DNA of 64,000 bases from CAYMSO01 sp964393185. GTDB taxonomy: Bacteria > Patescibacteriota > Dojkabacteria > J137. The position numbers and the translations under genes are program-made. The stretch covers positions 1 to 64,000 of the forward strand of contig CAYMSO010000007.1 in the NCBI GenBank assembly GCA_964393185.1, written 5' to 3'. The notes beneath the pieces are model-generated. The model ran no database searches and was not told the origin of the DNA. It was given only the letters and a program-made list of their open reading frames with translations. Below are positions 1 to 8,518 of the stretch, in pieces; within the stretch, counting starts at the first letter, position 1, and the number at the start of each line of letters is the position of its first letter.

Positions 1-1908
1 TCTGTTAAAGTTAACGGTCAAATTAAAAGATTTACTTAAATTGTCAAATTTTTGCGCATTATCTCTTATTTTATTAAGTAATTTCACTTTACTATCAATT
101 GTATTAGCTAAAAGCATTCTGTTGGCGTAACTTAGATTACCTGCTACAACACTATCAAGTAAGCTTCTTAATCCGCTAGACACATTAACTTTTAAAGTTT
201 TGTAAGATTTTAAGATATCAGCGACTTTTTCGGATACTTGATTCCCTTGTATTATACCTTGCAAATCATCAGGTACCTTCCTATTTCTGCTGTGGAGTTG
301 TTCCCACCAGTTGGAAAGTAAGTTAATCGCGCGGTCCACTTCATCAAGATCGGTTATAGTATCAAACCTTAGTTTGGCAAACTCATTATGCATCTTGACT
401 AAGTCAAGAAAAGAAGGAAAGTTATACTTATCTAGGTCTCTTTGTAATAGATTAACAATTCTGTTTATGTTAGTTCCTACAACAACGCCTTGCTGTTGCG
501 TATAAAAAATGATATGTTGTCTTTCTATTCTACCTTCGTCAATTTTAAGTTTGGCAAGTTGCTGATTTAGGTCTATATGTTTTTTAGCTTGTTCTAACTT
601 GAAAGCTACAGATTGCGCTCGACCGTACTGTACTCTAGATACTACGGCATTTTCGCCAGATTCTTCCAGCTGAACCAGTTGTTCTCCAATTCTCAAAATT
701 TCTTTATCCATTAGCTCTAAAGTGTACGGTATATTTGCACTTTTTCTATTAAAATCAACCCAATATCTGAGCGCATCTTTAATAATTAACATTTTCTTTT
801 CAATTTCGGCTGATCTTGGTGCAGCTCTAAGTATGGCAAGAGACTTTCGCAAGCCAGCTATACTTGGAAAAAATTTATCTCCTAAGCGTGCTGGTTCCAT
901 CCAAATATGTGCTCTATTATTTTTCTGTGCGAATTCATATTCAGAAGGGTCAAAAACTACGTCAAAACCCAAATTTAAGTCGCCAACGGGTAGGATATCA
1001 AATATGTCGTATAATGTATCGAGATATCGCTTAAGTCCATTGACGCCTTCCTTAGCTTTTGCTGGTGATTTGTTCCAATTAATGCAAGCAACACCAATTT
1101 GATTAAAATAGTTATTAAAAAGATTTAGTACATCTTGTTTGTTGTACTCTTCTATTTGCAATGATTCAACTAGTACGGGAACTATTTTTTGTCTAAAATC
1201 TATTACTGCTTGTTCAGTATTAAGAACATTACTAAGAATAGTAATATATGGCAGGGGAATATAAATAGGCAATAAAACTTCATCTTCTTCTATAATATTT
1301 TCTTCTGTATTTGCGTATAATATAAAATAGGAAGCTATAAAACCTCTTATAATTTTGGATTGAGAAGCATAATCATCTCTATCTAAGACTGAACTTAAAT
1401 TTTGTGTTGATGGTATCTTGTCTAAAATAAGTTTAGCCAAATCAGGAATTAAAATTTTTCTTATTTCTACAGTTCTTACTAAATCACGAGTTTTTGCTAA
1501 AGTTGGATTTGAAATATGGTTTTGAAGTTCTTCAATTGTTTCTCTTGTTGTTTTTCTTGTTATACCCAACATGGTCGCAAATGTTTGATTACCCTTAGAG
1601 TCTCGGCGGAGCCTCTGTATTTTATTTAAAGCACTATTTACAAATCGCTCCCTTTCTTCGAATCTACTTTCCAATCTACCCTTTAGACCCTTCATTTTTA
1701 ACTCCTGTGCCTCGTTAACCTCTTCTAGTAATAAGTGTTCAAACAATTGGGCGCAAGTTCTTAGATTAGAATCTGTTATTAGAATATTTCTTCGTTTCAC
1801 TAAACCTACAGTTGCTCTTTCTATTACTTCGATAATTTCTGGAGAGAGCTCTAAGTGCACATTCTCTGGAAGAGTAGGCATTAAAGTATTTAGGGGGTTG
1901 TCGCTCAT
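1..1908 (-). CDS. Hypothetical helical protein, 3' end cut by window edge
   Basis: An uninterrupted minus-strand frame of 636 codons runs from an ATG at 1908 to base 1 with no stop, so the C-terminus lies outside the window. It starts MSDNPLNTLMPTLPENV and is rich in Leu, Glu, Lys and Ile with charged heptad-like stretches, suggesting a mostly alpha-helical protein. I see no signal peptide, membrane segment or recognised catalytic motif. The gene lies 13 nt downstream of the 1922-2770 gene in the same direction, so the two are probably co-transcribed. Function unknown. That it is coding is well supported by frame length; identity is not. Confidence 0.8.
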   Translation of the reverse strand, partial: MSDNPLNTLMPTLPENVHLELSPEIIEVIERATVGLVKRRNILITDSNLRTCAQLFEHLLLEEVNEAQELKMKGLKGRLESRFEERERFVNSALNKIQRLRRDSKGNQTFATMLGITRKTTRETIEELQNHISNPTLAKTRDLVRTVEIRKILIPDLAKLILDKIPSTQNLSSVLDRDDYASQSKIIRGFIASYFILYANTEENIIEEDEVLLPIYIPLPYITILSNVLNTEQAVIDFRQKIVPVLVESLQIEEYNKQDVLNLFNNYFNQIGVACINWNKSPAKAKEGVNGLKRYLDTLYDIFDILPVGDLNLGFDVVFDPSEYEFAQKNNRAHIWMEPARLGDKFFPSIAGLRKSLAILRAAPRSAEIEKKMLIIKDALRYWVDFNRKSANIPYTLELMDKEILRIGEQLVQLEESGENAVVSRVQYGRAQSVAFKLEQAKKHIDLNQQLAKLKIDEGRIERQHIIFYTQQQGVVVGTNINRIVNLLQRDLDKYNFPSFLDLVKMHNEFAKLRFDTITDLDEVDRAINLLSNWWEQLHSRNRKVPDDLQGIIQGNQVSEKVADILKSYKTLKVNVSSGLRSLLDSVVAGNLSYANRMLLANTIDSKVKLLNKIRDNAQKFDNLSKSFNLTVNFNR

Positions 1909-1921
1909 TAATTTCTTGAGA

Positions 1922-2770
1922 TTAATAATGTTGTCGAATCATTCTACGAAACTCACGAAGCCTTTCTACAAAATCTATTACATTATCATATTGTATTATA
2001 TTACCATCTTCACCCGGTATACATAGTTCTTCAATTGTTTCTATGCTCTTCGAATAACTTGTTATAATAAGTTCTAATGTTTTGTTGATCTTTCCTACAC
2101 CGGCCTCTAGTATATAGCCACAAACAATATCCAATTCAGCTTTTAACCCATCAAGATCCATCTGGTCGTATAAGGTATCTTTTGCTGTAAGAAATTCTAT
2201 TAGATCTTCATCCAGTATCTCTCTCTCTGCTGCCCAATAGGTTACATCATTAATATGATTTGTAACTTGTCTGTTTTTTACTGCGATTTTAAAAGTTATA
2301 TTTGCTATATATTGAGCAGCTCTTTTTGGTGTAAATAATCCTTCTTCTAGGTCTGGCATTCCCATTCTTAACATTACTACAGTGGCAAAATTCCTAATAT
2401 ACGCTTTACCTAACTCTCTTAAAGCATCATCTTCAGAATCCAGCAACTTTCTTACCTCATCGTAAAGCCACGTTGGATTATCTAAGCCTGGAGTTTGTAC
2501 AGAAATAACATGTAAATTGCTAACAAATTTATTAAACAATGCCTTGTTATTTAAGCATTTTGGACTTATACCCAATAAAGAAGTTGTAAGGAACTCCTGG
2601 ACAGCAAGAGGTGATTGTATCTGGGCTATCCAAGTATATATAACTGGCATAGAAATTCTACCATTGGTAAATTCTCTCGCAATTTCGCCAGCTTGTTTTA
2701 TAGACAGGACCTCTTTATTATCTATATCACCTAAATCAAAAGGAAGCAAAACATTTTGTTCGTCAGCCAT
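1922..2770 (-). CDS. Hypothetical helical protein (282 aa)
   Basis: The protein begins MADEQNVLLPFDLGDIDNKE at an ATG and is soluble and predicted helical, with an acidic C-terminal half and a basic end (REFRRMIRQHY). No signal peptide, membrane helix or catalytic motif is evident and I do not recognise the family. It is the upstream member of a two-gene minus-strand unit with the long partial frame at 1-1908, 13 nt apart, which suggests that the two products act together. Both look lineage-specific. Confidence 0.75.
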   Translation of the reverse strand: MADEQNVLLPFDLGDIDNKEVLSIKQAGEIAREFTNGRISMPVIYTWIAQIQSPLAVQEFLTTSLLGISPKCLNNKALFNKFVSNLHVISVQTPGLDNPTWLYDEVRKLLDSEDDALRELGKAYIRNFATVVMLRMGMPDLEEGLFTPKRAAQYIANITFKIAVKNRQVTNHINDVTYWAAEREILDEDLIEFLTAKDTLYDQMDLDGLKAELDIVCGYILEAGVGKINKTLELIITSYSKSIETIEELCIPGEDGNIIQYDNVIDFVERLREFRRMIRQHY

Positions 2771-2830
2771 GGTAACAAACTAAGTAATGAATTCTAACAC
2801 ACACTTATAGAAAAATGGAAATTCTAGATA

Positions 2831-3388
2831 CTAACTACTCCTATCCAATAAATTTCTTAAGTACTCAGATTTATTAATTCCTTCTAACTCACATAATTTT
2901 TCAAGTTTACTAAGCTGTCTTTTAGATAAGAAAAAATTAAATCTTTCGGATAAGTTCTCGTTTGAGTGTTTTTCCAAAAAGGCTGATATATGCTCCCTTA
3001 GAGTATATTGAGTATATTTGACTCCATAAAAATATCTATGAATAATTTTATTTTGCCAATTTTCTAAAAGAGAAAGCCCCAGTACAGGTTTATTTAAATT
3101 CAAAGCAACAGTGGCCTCATGACCTACCTGAAAACTTTCCTTACTCAATTCAAATACAACAAGATCAGCCCATCTAATGCCATTTTTTATTGCCAAATAA
3201 TGTTCCTCTTCTGTAGTTCTACACTTTTTGAGATCGTTTTTAGTCAATAAGCTTTTATAATTTCCAAGTTCAGTTGCAACAAGTTCTACTTTACTATTTA
3301 GCAATATTTTTACTATTAAGTCGTAATATTTTTGATAATCTTTTTTACCGCTATATGCTGCAGTAAAAAATACTTTAGTTTTATACAT
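2831..3388 (-). CDS. Nucleoside 2-deoxyribosyltransferase-like domain fused to a ribbon-helix-helix-like tail
   Basis: Residues 1 to about 130 look like the nucleoside 2-deoxyribosyltransferase superfamily: an opening beta strand (KVFFTAAYSG), a later ADLVVFELS strand and the downstream EAT...NKPVLGL segment, where this fold places its catalytic Glu and a conserved strand. The last ~45 residues (SERFNFFLSKRQLSKLEKLC, then a helix with KSEYLRNLLD) read as a CopG/Arc-type ribbon-helix-helix, a DNA-binding or dimerisation unit. The family cleaves or transfers deoxyribosyl groups, or cleaves NAD-like nucleotides in some defence proteins; which applies here cannot be told. It is divergent from the VOC gene at 3466. 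The domain calls are motif-level inference. Confidence 0.55.
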   Translation of the reverse strand: MYKTKVFFTAAYSGKKDYQKYYDLIVKILLNSKVELVATELGNYKSLLTKNDLKKCRTTEEEHYLAIKNGIRWADLVVFELSKESFQVGHEATVALNLNKPVLGLSLLENWQNKIIHRYFYGVKYTQYTLREHISAFLEKHSNENLSERFNFFLSKRQLSKLEKLCELEGINKSEYLRNLLDRSS

Positions 3389-3465
3389 ATATACATATAT
3401 TAAAATATATTACTGTTGATATATTTATTATATTATTGATTAATTATACATATTATTATTTATTT

Positions 3466-3891
3466 ATGGAACCTACTAAATTTGGAATTCATATCAAAAC
3501 AAAAGATTTCGATAAATCTTTACATTTTTACCTAAACTTTGGCTTTAAGCCCGTTTTTGTATATGGTCCATCATCTTTTACTATAAATTTTGATACTCCC
3601 AATGCAGCTGAAAAGTATAGAGGTATTACTTTCGATATAAACGGGGCAATGCTCGAACTTGGAGAAGATCACATTGCAATCAAACGGCAAGTTTTTGAAG
3701 AAACTATAAGTAGTTCAAAAGTTTCGGCAATGATAGATGTTAATACACTTAGTAGTGTACGAAAGATTTGTGAAGAGCATAATTTCGAAATAGCGAAAAG
3801 TGAAGTAGAGTATCCTTGGGGAACAAGAGAGTTGGTTGTTAGAGACCCAGATGGCTTCATTTTAGTTTTTAGAGAATCTATCAATGGATGA
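3466..3891 (+). CDS. VOC/glyoxalase-fold family protein
   Basis: This is a single VOC-sized protein of about 141 residues from ATG 3466 (MEPTKFGIHIKTKDF). A TTG ten codons upstream gives a poorer, hydrophobic extension and was not used. Typical VOC features are the opening ...HIKTKDFDKSLHFYLNFGF (strand, helix, GF turn) and the closing RDPDGFILVFRE (DPDG turn followed by a Glu at a usual metal-ligand position). Family members include glyoxalases, bleomycin-type antibiotic-binding proteins and dioxygenases; the substrate cannot be told. Its last 8 nt overlap the next gene, so translation is probably coupled. Confidence 0.75.
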   Translation: MEPTKFGIHIKTKDFDKSLHFYLNFGFKPVFVYGPSSFTINFDTPNAAEKYRGITFDINGAMLELGEDHIAIKRQVFEETISSSKVSAMIDVNTLSSVRKICEEHNFEIAKSEVEYPWGTRELVVRDPDGFILVFRESING

Positions 3892-4237
3892 TTCAACAGA
3901 AGTAATTGAGCAAGATATTATTGAACAATTATCAATAATATTTAACTGCAATATTGAAGATGTAGGTGAACTAATAATAGAAATTCGGGCTAGGGAACTA
4001 GGTACAGAAAAAAATCTTAAAGCAATTGAAGATTTATATAAGCAGCAATGTATAGAGTATTTTGGGCTTAGAGAAGCAGCTGAATGGAAAGATATAATTT
4101 ATGAATATACACAATTTCAACAAGACAGTACTGTTAAGCATGTTGCAATGATTCTTCAGCTAAATAAATTTATAGCCACACGACAAGAAATTCTTAATGA
4201 ATTTTTAAGACTTGGTATTTATAATTCAGAAATTTAA
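3884..4237 (+). CDS. Small hypothetical protein coupled to the VOC gene
   Basis: 117 residues from an ATG lying inside the end of the VOC gene (8 nt overlap in another frame). The protein is acidic, soluble and predicted all-helical (MDDSTEVIEQDIIEQLSIIF), without membrane segments, cysteine clusters or known motifs. The overlap suggests co-expression with the VOC protein, but no function can be assigned. Confidence 0.65.
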   Translation: MDDSTEVIEQDIIEQLSIIFNCNIEDVGELIIEIRARELGTEKNLKAIEDLYKQQCIEYFGLREAAEWKDIIYEYTQFQQDSTVKHVAMILQLNKFIATRQEILNEFLRLGIYNSEI

Positions 4238-4363
4238 ATTACCCAGCTCTTATTAAACGCTTATCGTATCTTATTCATTTTACAAAAACTTTACTAACAT
4301 TTTGTATACATTTAAATATTAAATATTAATCTTTGTATATTAAATTTTTAGTTATTTTGTCAA

Positions 4364-4603
4364 ATGTCAGACACATTTATAAATAATAACCCTGAAACTA
4401 GAAGAGATACTAACTATGTTTCTACTATAATTTTTATACTAGTCTTAATCCTTTTATTGGTAATAGGTTACGTTATTTTCTTCTCTGATGATGAATCAAA
4501 TAGAGATACAACAGATGATGCAGAAATAACTAATATCGACGAGGATGCAGATAGTGACATAAATATTGATGATTTTGAACAAAATACACCAGTGAGTTTA
4601 TAA
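4364..4603 (+). CDS. Small single-pass membrane protein with acidic tail
   Basis: 79 residues: a polar N-terminus, one clear membrane helix at about residues 20-41 (TIIFILVLILLLVIGYVIFF), then a strongly acidic, Asp-rich tail of about 35 residues. There is no lipobox or cleavage site, so it is probably anchored with the acidic tail on one face of the membrane. Hypothetical. Its short length makes the gene call less certain, but the composition is typical of a real membrane protein rather than a chance frame. Confidence 0.55.
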   Translation: MSDTFINNNPETRRDTNYVSTIIFILVLILLLVIGYVIFFSDDESNRDTTDDAEITNIDEDADSDINIDDFEQNTPVSL

Positions 4604-4625
4604 ACTATGTAATACTAATTTCTAT

Positions 4626-4715
4626 TGGTGAGTTGGGTGGGATTCCCTGTCTACCTAGTAGGGAACCCATGACCAATCCCGACTTAATGGTCGAGACTGC
4701 TTATTAGCTTAGCCA
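4626..4715 (-). pseudogene. Decayed tRNA-Lys copy with a hairpin insertion
   Basis: The first 20 bases (4626-4645) are identical to the 3' end of the intact tRNA-Lys at 4817-4836, including CCA. Then 18 extra bases interrupt the T-loop; with their flanks they form a hairpin (TTCCCT pairing with AGGGAA). Similarity resumes at AACCC-TGACCAATC and fades towards the 5' half. Acceptor and anticodon stems no longer pair, so this is read as a pseudogene of the neighbouring tRNA. The left boundary is firm; the right one is approximate. Confidence 0.65.
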
Positions 4716-4816
4716 CAATTTGGTTAATTTCCAAAGTTTAATGTCTTTTCCACGCTTTAATGCATCCAATTTTGACTAAAACTTTTTGAATACATTACAT
4801 TTAGTATTTTAGTAGT

Positions 4817-4891
4817 TGGTGAGTTGGGTGGGATTCGAACCCACGACCAATCGCTTAAGAGGCGACTGCTCTACCACTGAGCTACCAACCC
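4817..4891 (-). tRNA. tRNA-Lys(CTT)
   Basis: A complete cloverleaf can be folded by hand. The acceptor is GGGTTGG pairing with CCAACTC (one G-U); D-stem GCTC/GAGC; anticodon stem GTCGC/GCGAT with loop CTCTTAA, giving anticodon CTT; T-arm GTGGG-TTCGAAT-CCCAC. The discriminator is A and CCA is encoded. It lies between two decayed tRNA-like copies. PrrC-type anticodon nucleases classically cut tRNA-Lys, relevant to the nuclease gene at 16225, although that enzyme's target here is unknown. Confidence 0.95.
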
Positions 4892-4910
4892 ATTTAAAAT
4901 GTATATATCA

Positions 4911-4977
4911 TATCCGAACCCTCGACTAAGGTCAGGACTGCTCGAACTTTATCTCGTTCACGGGAACTGAGCTAACT
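4911..4977 (-). pseudogene. tRNA-like remnant between tRNA-Lys and tRNA-Arg
   Basis: On the minus strand a tRNA-like order is still visible: an AT-rich acceptor-like arm, TTA then GCTC of the D-stem with its partner GAGC, a degenerate anticodon region and GAGGGTTCGGAT of the T-arm. The D-loop is about 25 nt rather than about 8, because some 17 extra bases containing GTTC/GAAC inverted repeats sit in it. No convincing anticodon stem remains. It is probably a decayed copy of a neighbouring tRNA; a highly diverged structured RNA is possible. Confidence 0.4.
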
Positions 4978-4991
4978 ATATACATAAGATA

Positions 4992-5064
4992 TATGCGCGT
5001 CAGGATTCGAACCTGAGACCTACTGCTTAGAAGGCAGTTGCTCTATCCACTGAGCTACGCGCAC
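4992..5064 (-). tRNA. tRNA-Arg(TCT), chromosomal copy
   Basis: Cloverleaf: acceptor GTGCGCG pairing with CGCGCAT; D-arm GCTC-AGTGGATA-GAGC, which includes the A20 expected by arginyl-tRNA synthetase; anticodon stem ACTGC/GCAGT with loop CTTCTAA, giving anticodon TCT; T-arm TCAGG-TTCGAAT-CCTGA; discriminator A. CCA is not encoded. A second tRNA-Arg with the same anticodon is embedded in the argS cassette at 30170-30242. The two share the D-arm and anticodon loop but differ in the stems by compensated changes. Confidence 0.95.
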
Positions 5065-5160
5065 TCAGACGAAAATTTACCTGTGAATTTTAACACTTTA
5101 CAATCAGTATATCAAAGCTAGTATGCAAATTTATTGTAAACTTCTTCCTTAACAACATAC

Positions 5161-5188
5161 AACTATGGATTTTTGTCCGTAGTTTTTT
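5161..5188. terminator. Hairpin at the 3' end of ligD
   Basis: AACTATGG pairs with CCGTAGTT (8 bp, one G-U) around an 8-nt loop, followed on the plus strand by a T run. It begins 1 nt beyond the ligD stop. In the ligD direction the T-rich tail is weak, so it may act better for plus-strand transcripts or as a bidirectional terminator. Confidence 0.4.
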
Positions 5189-5189
5189 A

Positions 5190-7655
5190 TTATATACTTT
5201 TAAGCGCTTTTTCAATACTAATTCCCCTGCCGAGCATATCTTTCCATAAATCTCCAACCTTATCAATTCGTTTTAATATGTTTTTAATATGAAAATTTTT
5301 AGGATTAAGTTTTGAGTTTACTTCTTCCCATTTTAATGGCGTTGAGACGGCAGCACCATCCACCGGTCGCACTGAGTAAACACATGCTGTAGTCTGCCCT
5401 TTTCTATTTTGAAGATAATCTATATACACTTTACCTCTTCTTTTGTCTGGATCGCGTTCCAAGCTAATTAAATTCGGTAATTTTTCTTGGAGTTTTACAG
5501 AAATTAGTTCAGCAAACATTCTTGCTTGTTCAAAGGAATACTTTGGTTGAAGCGGAATATAAATGTGCAAGCCTCTTTTGCCTGAAGTTTTACAGAATGA
5601 TTCAATGCGTGCAATTCCAAACATTTCTCTTAAAGCTTGGGCCACTTTAACCACATTTGCAAAGCTTGTTTCGACTGGATCTAAATCAAATAGTACATAA
5701 TCAGGTTTATCTAAACTATCAATCCTAGAGTTCCAAGCGTTAATCTCGATACACCCTAAATTTGCAAGAAAAAGTAACGTTTCTTTATTTTGGCATAATA
5801 CATAATCTATAAATCTCTTGGCAGATTTAGAATATATTCTTTTTTGAACAACAAAATCGGGGTGGCTTTGGTCGAAGTCCTTTTGATAAAAACTCTCTCC
5901 ATCAATTCCATTTGGATGCCGATTTAAATTTTGTGGTCTATCAACAAGATAAGGTAACATAATATCTCCAATCGAGTTGTAGTATTCCAATAAATCTTTT
6001 TTAGCGTAATTATCGCGTGGCCAATAGATTTTATTCATGTGAGTAAATTCTTGCTCAGGCAAAGAAGAACTGAAGGGTGAGTGAATAGCAGTTTGCTTAG
6101 TAACTTCCGCAGGTTCTTTATCTTTTCTTAGCCCAATAAATACGGGGTGCCTTAATATTCTGTCTTTCGTCCTTTCAGAAAATCTGACTTGAGCTACTAG
6201 TTTTGGCTTTATCCATCTCTTTACATTACTTCTTTCTAAGAAAGGATTAGCGGCAAAAGGAGATTTGATTGTTGCATGCTTATCCATTTGAATTTTAAGC
6301 TCCGATATTGTGTTATCGTCAAAACCTGTACCCACATGACCTCTAAAAACTAGCTTATTTTTTTCGTATTCGCCAAGTAGTATTGAACCAAAACCTTTTC
6401 TTGTCCCTTGTGGAAAAGTGTAGCCCCCCAGAACAAATTCGCTCTCGTTTAATGCTTTTATTTTAAGCCATTCATTACTTCTGCCCAATACGTACTTACT
6501 TGTCTTTTTCTTAGCAATTATTCCTTCAAAACCAAGTTTCTTGGCACTCGAAAAAAGACTAACACCATCTTCAAAAGTTTCGCTTATTCTGATAACTTGA
6601 TCGGGTATGATGATTTTATTTAGTATTTCTTTTCTTTTAACTAAAGTAGCTGATCTTAAATCAAATTTATCGAAATACAGTATGTCAAAAACATAGTAAA
6701 TAATTTTCTGTCCAGGATTTTTTTTCTTGGATTGTAGCAGTTGGAAGCGAGAAACTCCTTTTTTATCTACAGCCACAATTTCTCCATCTAAAATTACAGT
6801 AGCATTTATAGCACTTAATTGAGAAACTATTTCTGGATAATCTGTATTGAAGTTTAGATTATTCCTTGAATAAAGCTTTACTTTTCCTTTTACAATTTCT
6901 GCAATTGCCCTATAACCATCCCATTTAAGCTCATACAACCAGTCTTGATTTGTAAATGCACTAGAACCTAAAGTTGCCAACATAGGCTTAATTAATCGAG
7001 GGATTTTGGCCTTGATAATTTCATCCTTAATTTGCACAACATCGTGCCATTCAATTTTTTTACTTGGCGAATTGTTTGCAATTTCATCCATGCTTCTTCC
7101 TGTCTTAACCGAAATATCTTTATGTGAAATCACTTTGTTTGCTGCTTCATCAGAGTGTTTTATCAACAGCCATGAATTATTTTTAGATGAATACTTGTTA
7201 TTTTTTATTTTTACAATTGCAAATTCTCCTTTTAGTTTCTTCCCATGAAGTCTGAACTTAAGGTGCCCATCTTGCAAATGCCTTAATACCGAATCTTCCG
7301 GACTTTCGTTTTCGTTTACTATAATAGGTTCATAATATCCTTCATCCCAAATCATTACGGTTCCTGCGCCATAATTTCCTTCAGGGATTACACCTTCAAA
7401 ATTTCCATATTCCAAAGGATGATCTTCTACTTCCATTGCCAGCTTTCTTTCTTTAGGATTAAGAGATGGTTCTTTTGGCACAGCCCAGCTTTTCAACACA
7501 CCACTAGCTTCCAATCTAAAATCATAATGTAAATGGGAAGCATTATGTTTCTGAACAACAAATCTTAACTTTGGATGTTTGTCTTTAGTTGCTTTGCCCT
7601 TCGGTTCAGGAGTTTGTTTAAAGTTTCTCTTTTGGTGATATTCCTTAAGAGACAT
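5190..7655 (-). CDS. ligD: ATP-dependent DNA ligase D (PE-LIG-POL), NHEJ
   Basis: The 821-residue multidomain repair ligase has the domain order known from Pseudomonas LigD. An N-terminal 3'-phosphoesterase (residues ~28-145) carries ASHLHYDFRLE and the EGVIPEGNYGAGTV block. A central nucleotidyltransferase ligase (~215-520) has the adenylation motif KWDG with Lys244. A C-terminal polymerase/primase (~535-800) contains DRPQNLNRHPNG and the LFDLDP metal site. It cleans, fills and seals double-strand breaks with Ku. The ATG at 7655 overlaps the end of ku by 11 nt and has a good AAGGTG upstream, so start and coupling are well supported. All key motifs look intact. Confidence 0.95.
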   Translation of the reverse strand: MSLKEYHQKRNFKQTPEPKGKATKDKHPKLRFVVQKHNASHLHYDFRLEASGVLKSWAVPKEPSLNPKERKLAMEVEDHPLEYGNFEGVIPEGNYGAGTVMIWDEGYYEPIIVNENESPEDSVLRHLQDGHLKFRLHGKKLKGEFAIVKIKNNKYSSKNNSWLLIKHSDEAANKVISHKDISVKTGRSMDEIANNSPSKKIEWHDVVQIKDEIIKAKIPRLIKPMLATLGSSAFTNQDWLYELKWDGYRAIAEIVKGKVKLYSRNNLNFNTDYPEIVSQLSAINATVILDGEIVAVDKKGVSRFQLLQSKKKNPGQKIIYYVFDILYFDKFDLRSATLVKRKEILNKIIIPDQVIRISETFEDGVSLFSSAKKLGFEGIIAKKKTSKYVLGRSNEWLKIKALNESEFVLGGYTFPQGTRKGFGSILLGEYEKNKLVFRGHVGTGFDDNTISELKIQMDKHATIKSPFAANPFLERSNVKRWIKPKLVAQVRFSERTKDRILRHPVFIGLRKDKEPAEVTKQTAIHSPFSSSLPEQEFTHMNKIYWPRDNYAKKDLLEYYNSIGDIMLPYLVDRPQNLNRHPNGIDGESFYQKDFDQSHPDFVVQKRIYSKSAKRFIDYVLCQNKETLLFLANLGCIEINAWNSRIDSLDKPDYVLFDLDPVETSFANVVKVAQALREMFGIARIESFCKTSGKRGLHIYIPLQPKYSFEQARMFAELISVKLQEKLPNLISLERDPDKRRGKVYIDYLQNRKGQTTACVYSVRPVDGAAVSTPLKWEEVNSKLNPKNFHIKNILKRIDKVGDLWKDMLGRGISIEKALKSI

Positions 7656-8433
7656 TGCTTTGCACCTTGAATTTTATTAAACTTTGCTCCAATAACTTAG
7701 TTAAGTCATCTGTATCTGATGCAGGCCTTCTAGAAACTTTGCTGACAACTACCTTTTTATTCTTTGCTTTTGCTTCTATAATTCGTTTAAGTTTTTTGAT
7801 GTAATCATCTTTATATTCAGAAATATTAAATTCATCTGTCATTTTTGCTATCAAATCAGTTGCCATTTCTAGTTCTTTATTACTAACTTTTTGGTTTTGG
7901 GGCAGATCTAAATCTGTTGTTGATTTTACTTCATCTTCGTATCGCATTTGATTAAGAATTAGCATGTTTCCTTTAGGAGCAATCACACAAAGTCTTTCGC
8001 GGTTTCGCATTACAAATTCGGCGACTCCAACTTTCTTAGATTTTTTTAATGCTTTATTCAGGAGAGAGTAGAGCTTCTTTGCTTTGGAATCAGGTTCTAG
8101 ATAGTATGGTGTGTCAAAATAAATCGGATCAATCTCGGTTTCATTTACAAAAGATGATATTTCTATGTTCTGACTCTTCTCCATATCAACTTTTTCAAAA
8201 TCATCTGGTTCGAGTATTACATAGTCACCTTTTCTATACTCAAAGCCCTTGACTACATCCTTCCATGCAATCTCTTCCCCTGTATTGGCATTAATTCTTG
8301 CATAACGAATCGGTGCTTTATCTTTCTTGGAAAGTAAATCCAAATCAAGTTGAATTGGAGTAGTAGCGCTATAAAGTTTGACTGGTATAAAAACTAATCC
8401 GAAAGTAATTCCTCCTGTCCATATTGGACGCAT
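7645..8433 (-). CDS. ku: Ku protein, NHEJ end-binding factor
   Basis: The 262-residue protein begins MRPIWTGGITFGLVFIPVKL, the hallmark N-terminus of bacterial Ku, and continues with FEYRKGDYVILEPDDFE and YFDTPYYLEPD, typical of the Ku beta-barrel core. The C-terminal tail is Lys-rich. Ku homodimers ring DNA ends and recruit LigD. The gene lies directly upstream of ligD and overlaps it by 11 nt, forming a two-gene operon. Length is normal for bacterial Ku and no truncation is seen. Confidence 0.95.
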   Translation of the reverse strand: MRPIWTGGITFGLVFIPVKLYSATTPIQLDLDLLSKKDKAPIRYARINANTGEEIAWKDVVKGFEYRKGDYVILEPDDFEKVDMEKSQNIEISSFVNETEIDPIYFDTPYYLEPDSKAKKLYSLLNKALKKSKKVGVAEFVMRNRERLCVIAPKGNMLILNQMRYEDEVKSTTDLDLPQNQKVSNKELEMATDLIAKMTDEFNISEYKDDYIKKLKRIIEAKAKNKKVVVSKVSRRPASDTDDLTKLLEQSLIKFKVQSNVS

Positions 8434-8452
8434 AGTATGTGTATTAACTTCT

Positions 8453-8480
8453 AATATAATACACCAGGTTTTGATAACAA
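8453..8480 (-). promoter_or_regulatory. Possible promoter of the ku-ligD operon
   Basis: On the minus strand TTGTTA (8475-8480) is followed after 16 nt by TATATT (8453-8458), about 20 nt upstream of the ku ATG. Each hexamer matches four to five positions of the housekeeping consensus. AT-rich background makes chance matches likely, so support is moderate. Confidence 0.35.
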
Positions 8481-8492
8481 GTACACCAACAT

Positions 8493-8512
8493 ATCGTTTT
8501 TTATTAAACGAT
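8493..8512 (-). terminator. Short hairpin after the 8519-9628 gene
   Basis: ATCGTTT pairs perfectly with AAACGAT (7 bp) around a 6-nt loop, just beyond the stop of the membrane-protein gene. There is no T run on the minus strand after it, so a role as terminator is tentative. Confidence 0.3.
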
Positions 8513-8518
8513 CAGTAG

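Noticed and set aside
722..1102. Plus-strand frame opposite the left-edge gene
   Set aside because: Composition is not protein-like and it lies antisense to a 636-codon open frame. The many other frames antisense to ATP synthase, hsd, ligD and giant genes were rejected likewise.
3436..3465. TTG-started N-terminal extension of the VOC gene
   Set aside because: The extension is hydrophobic and out of family; ATG at 3466 gives the standard VOC start.
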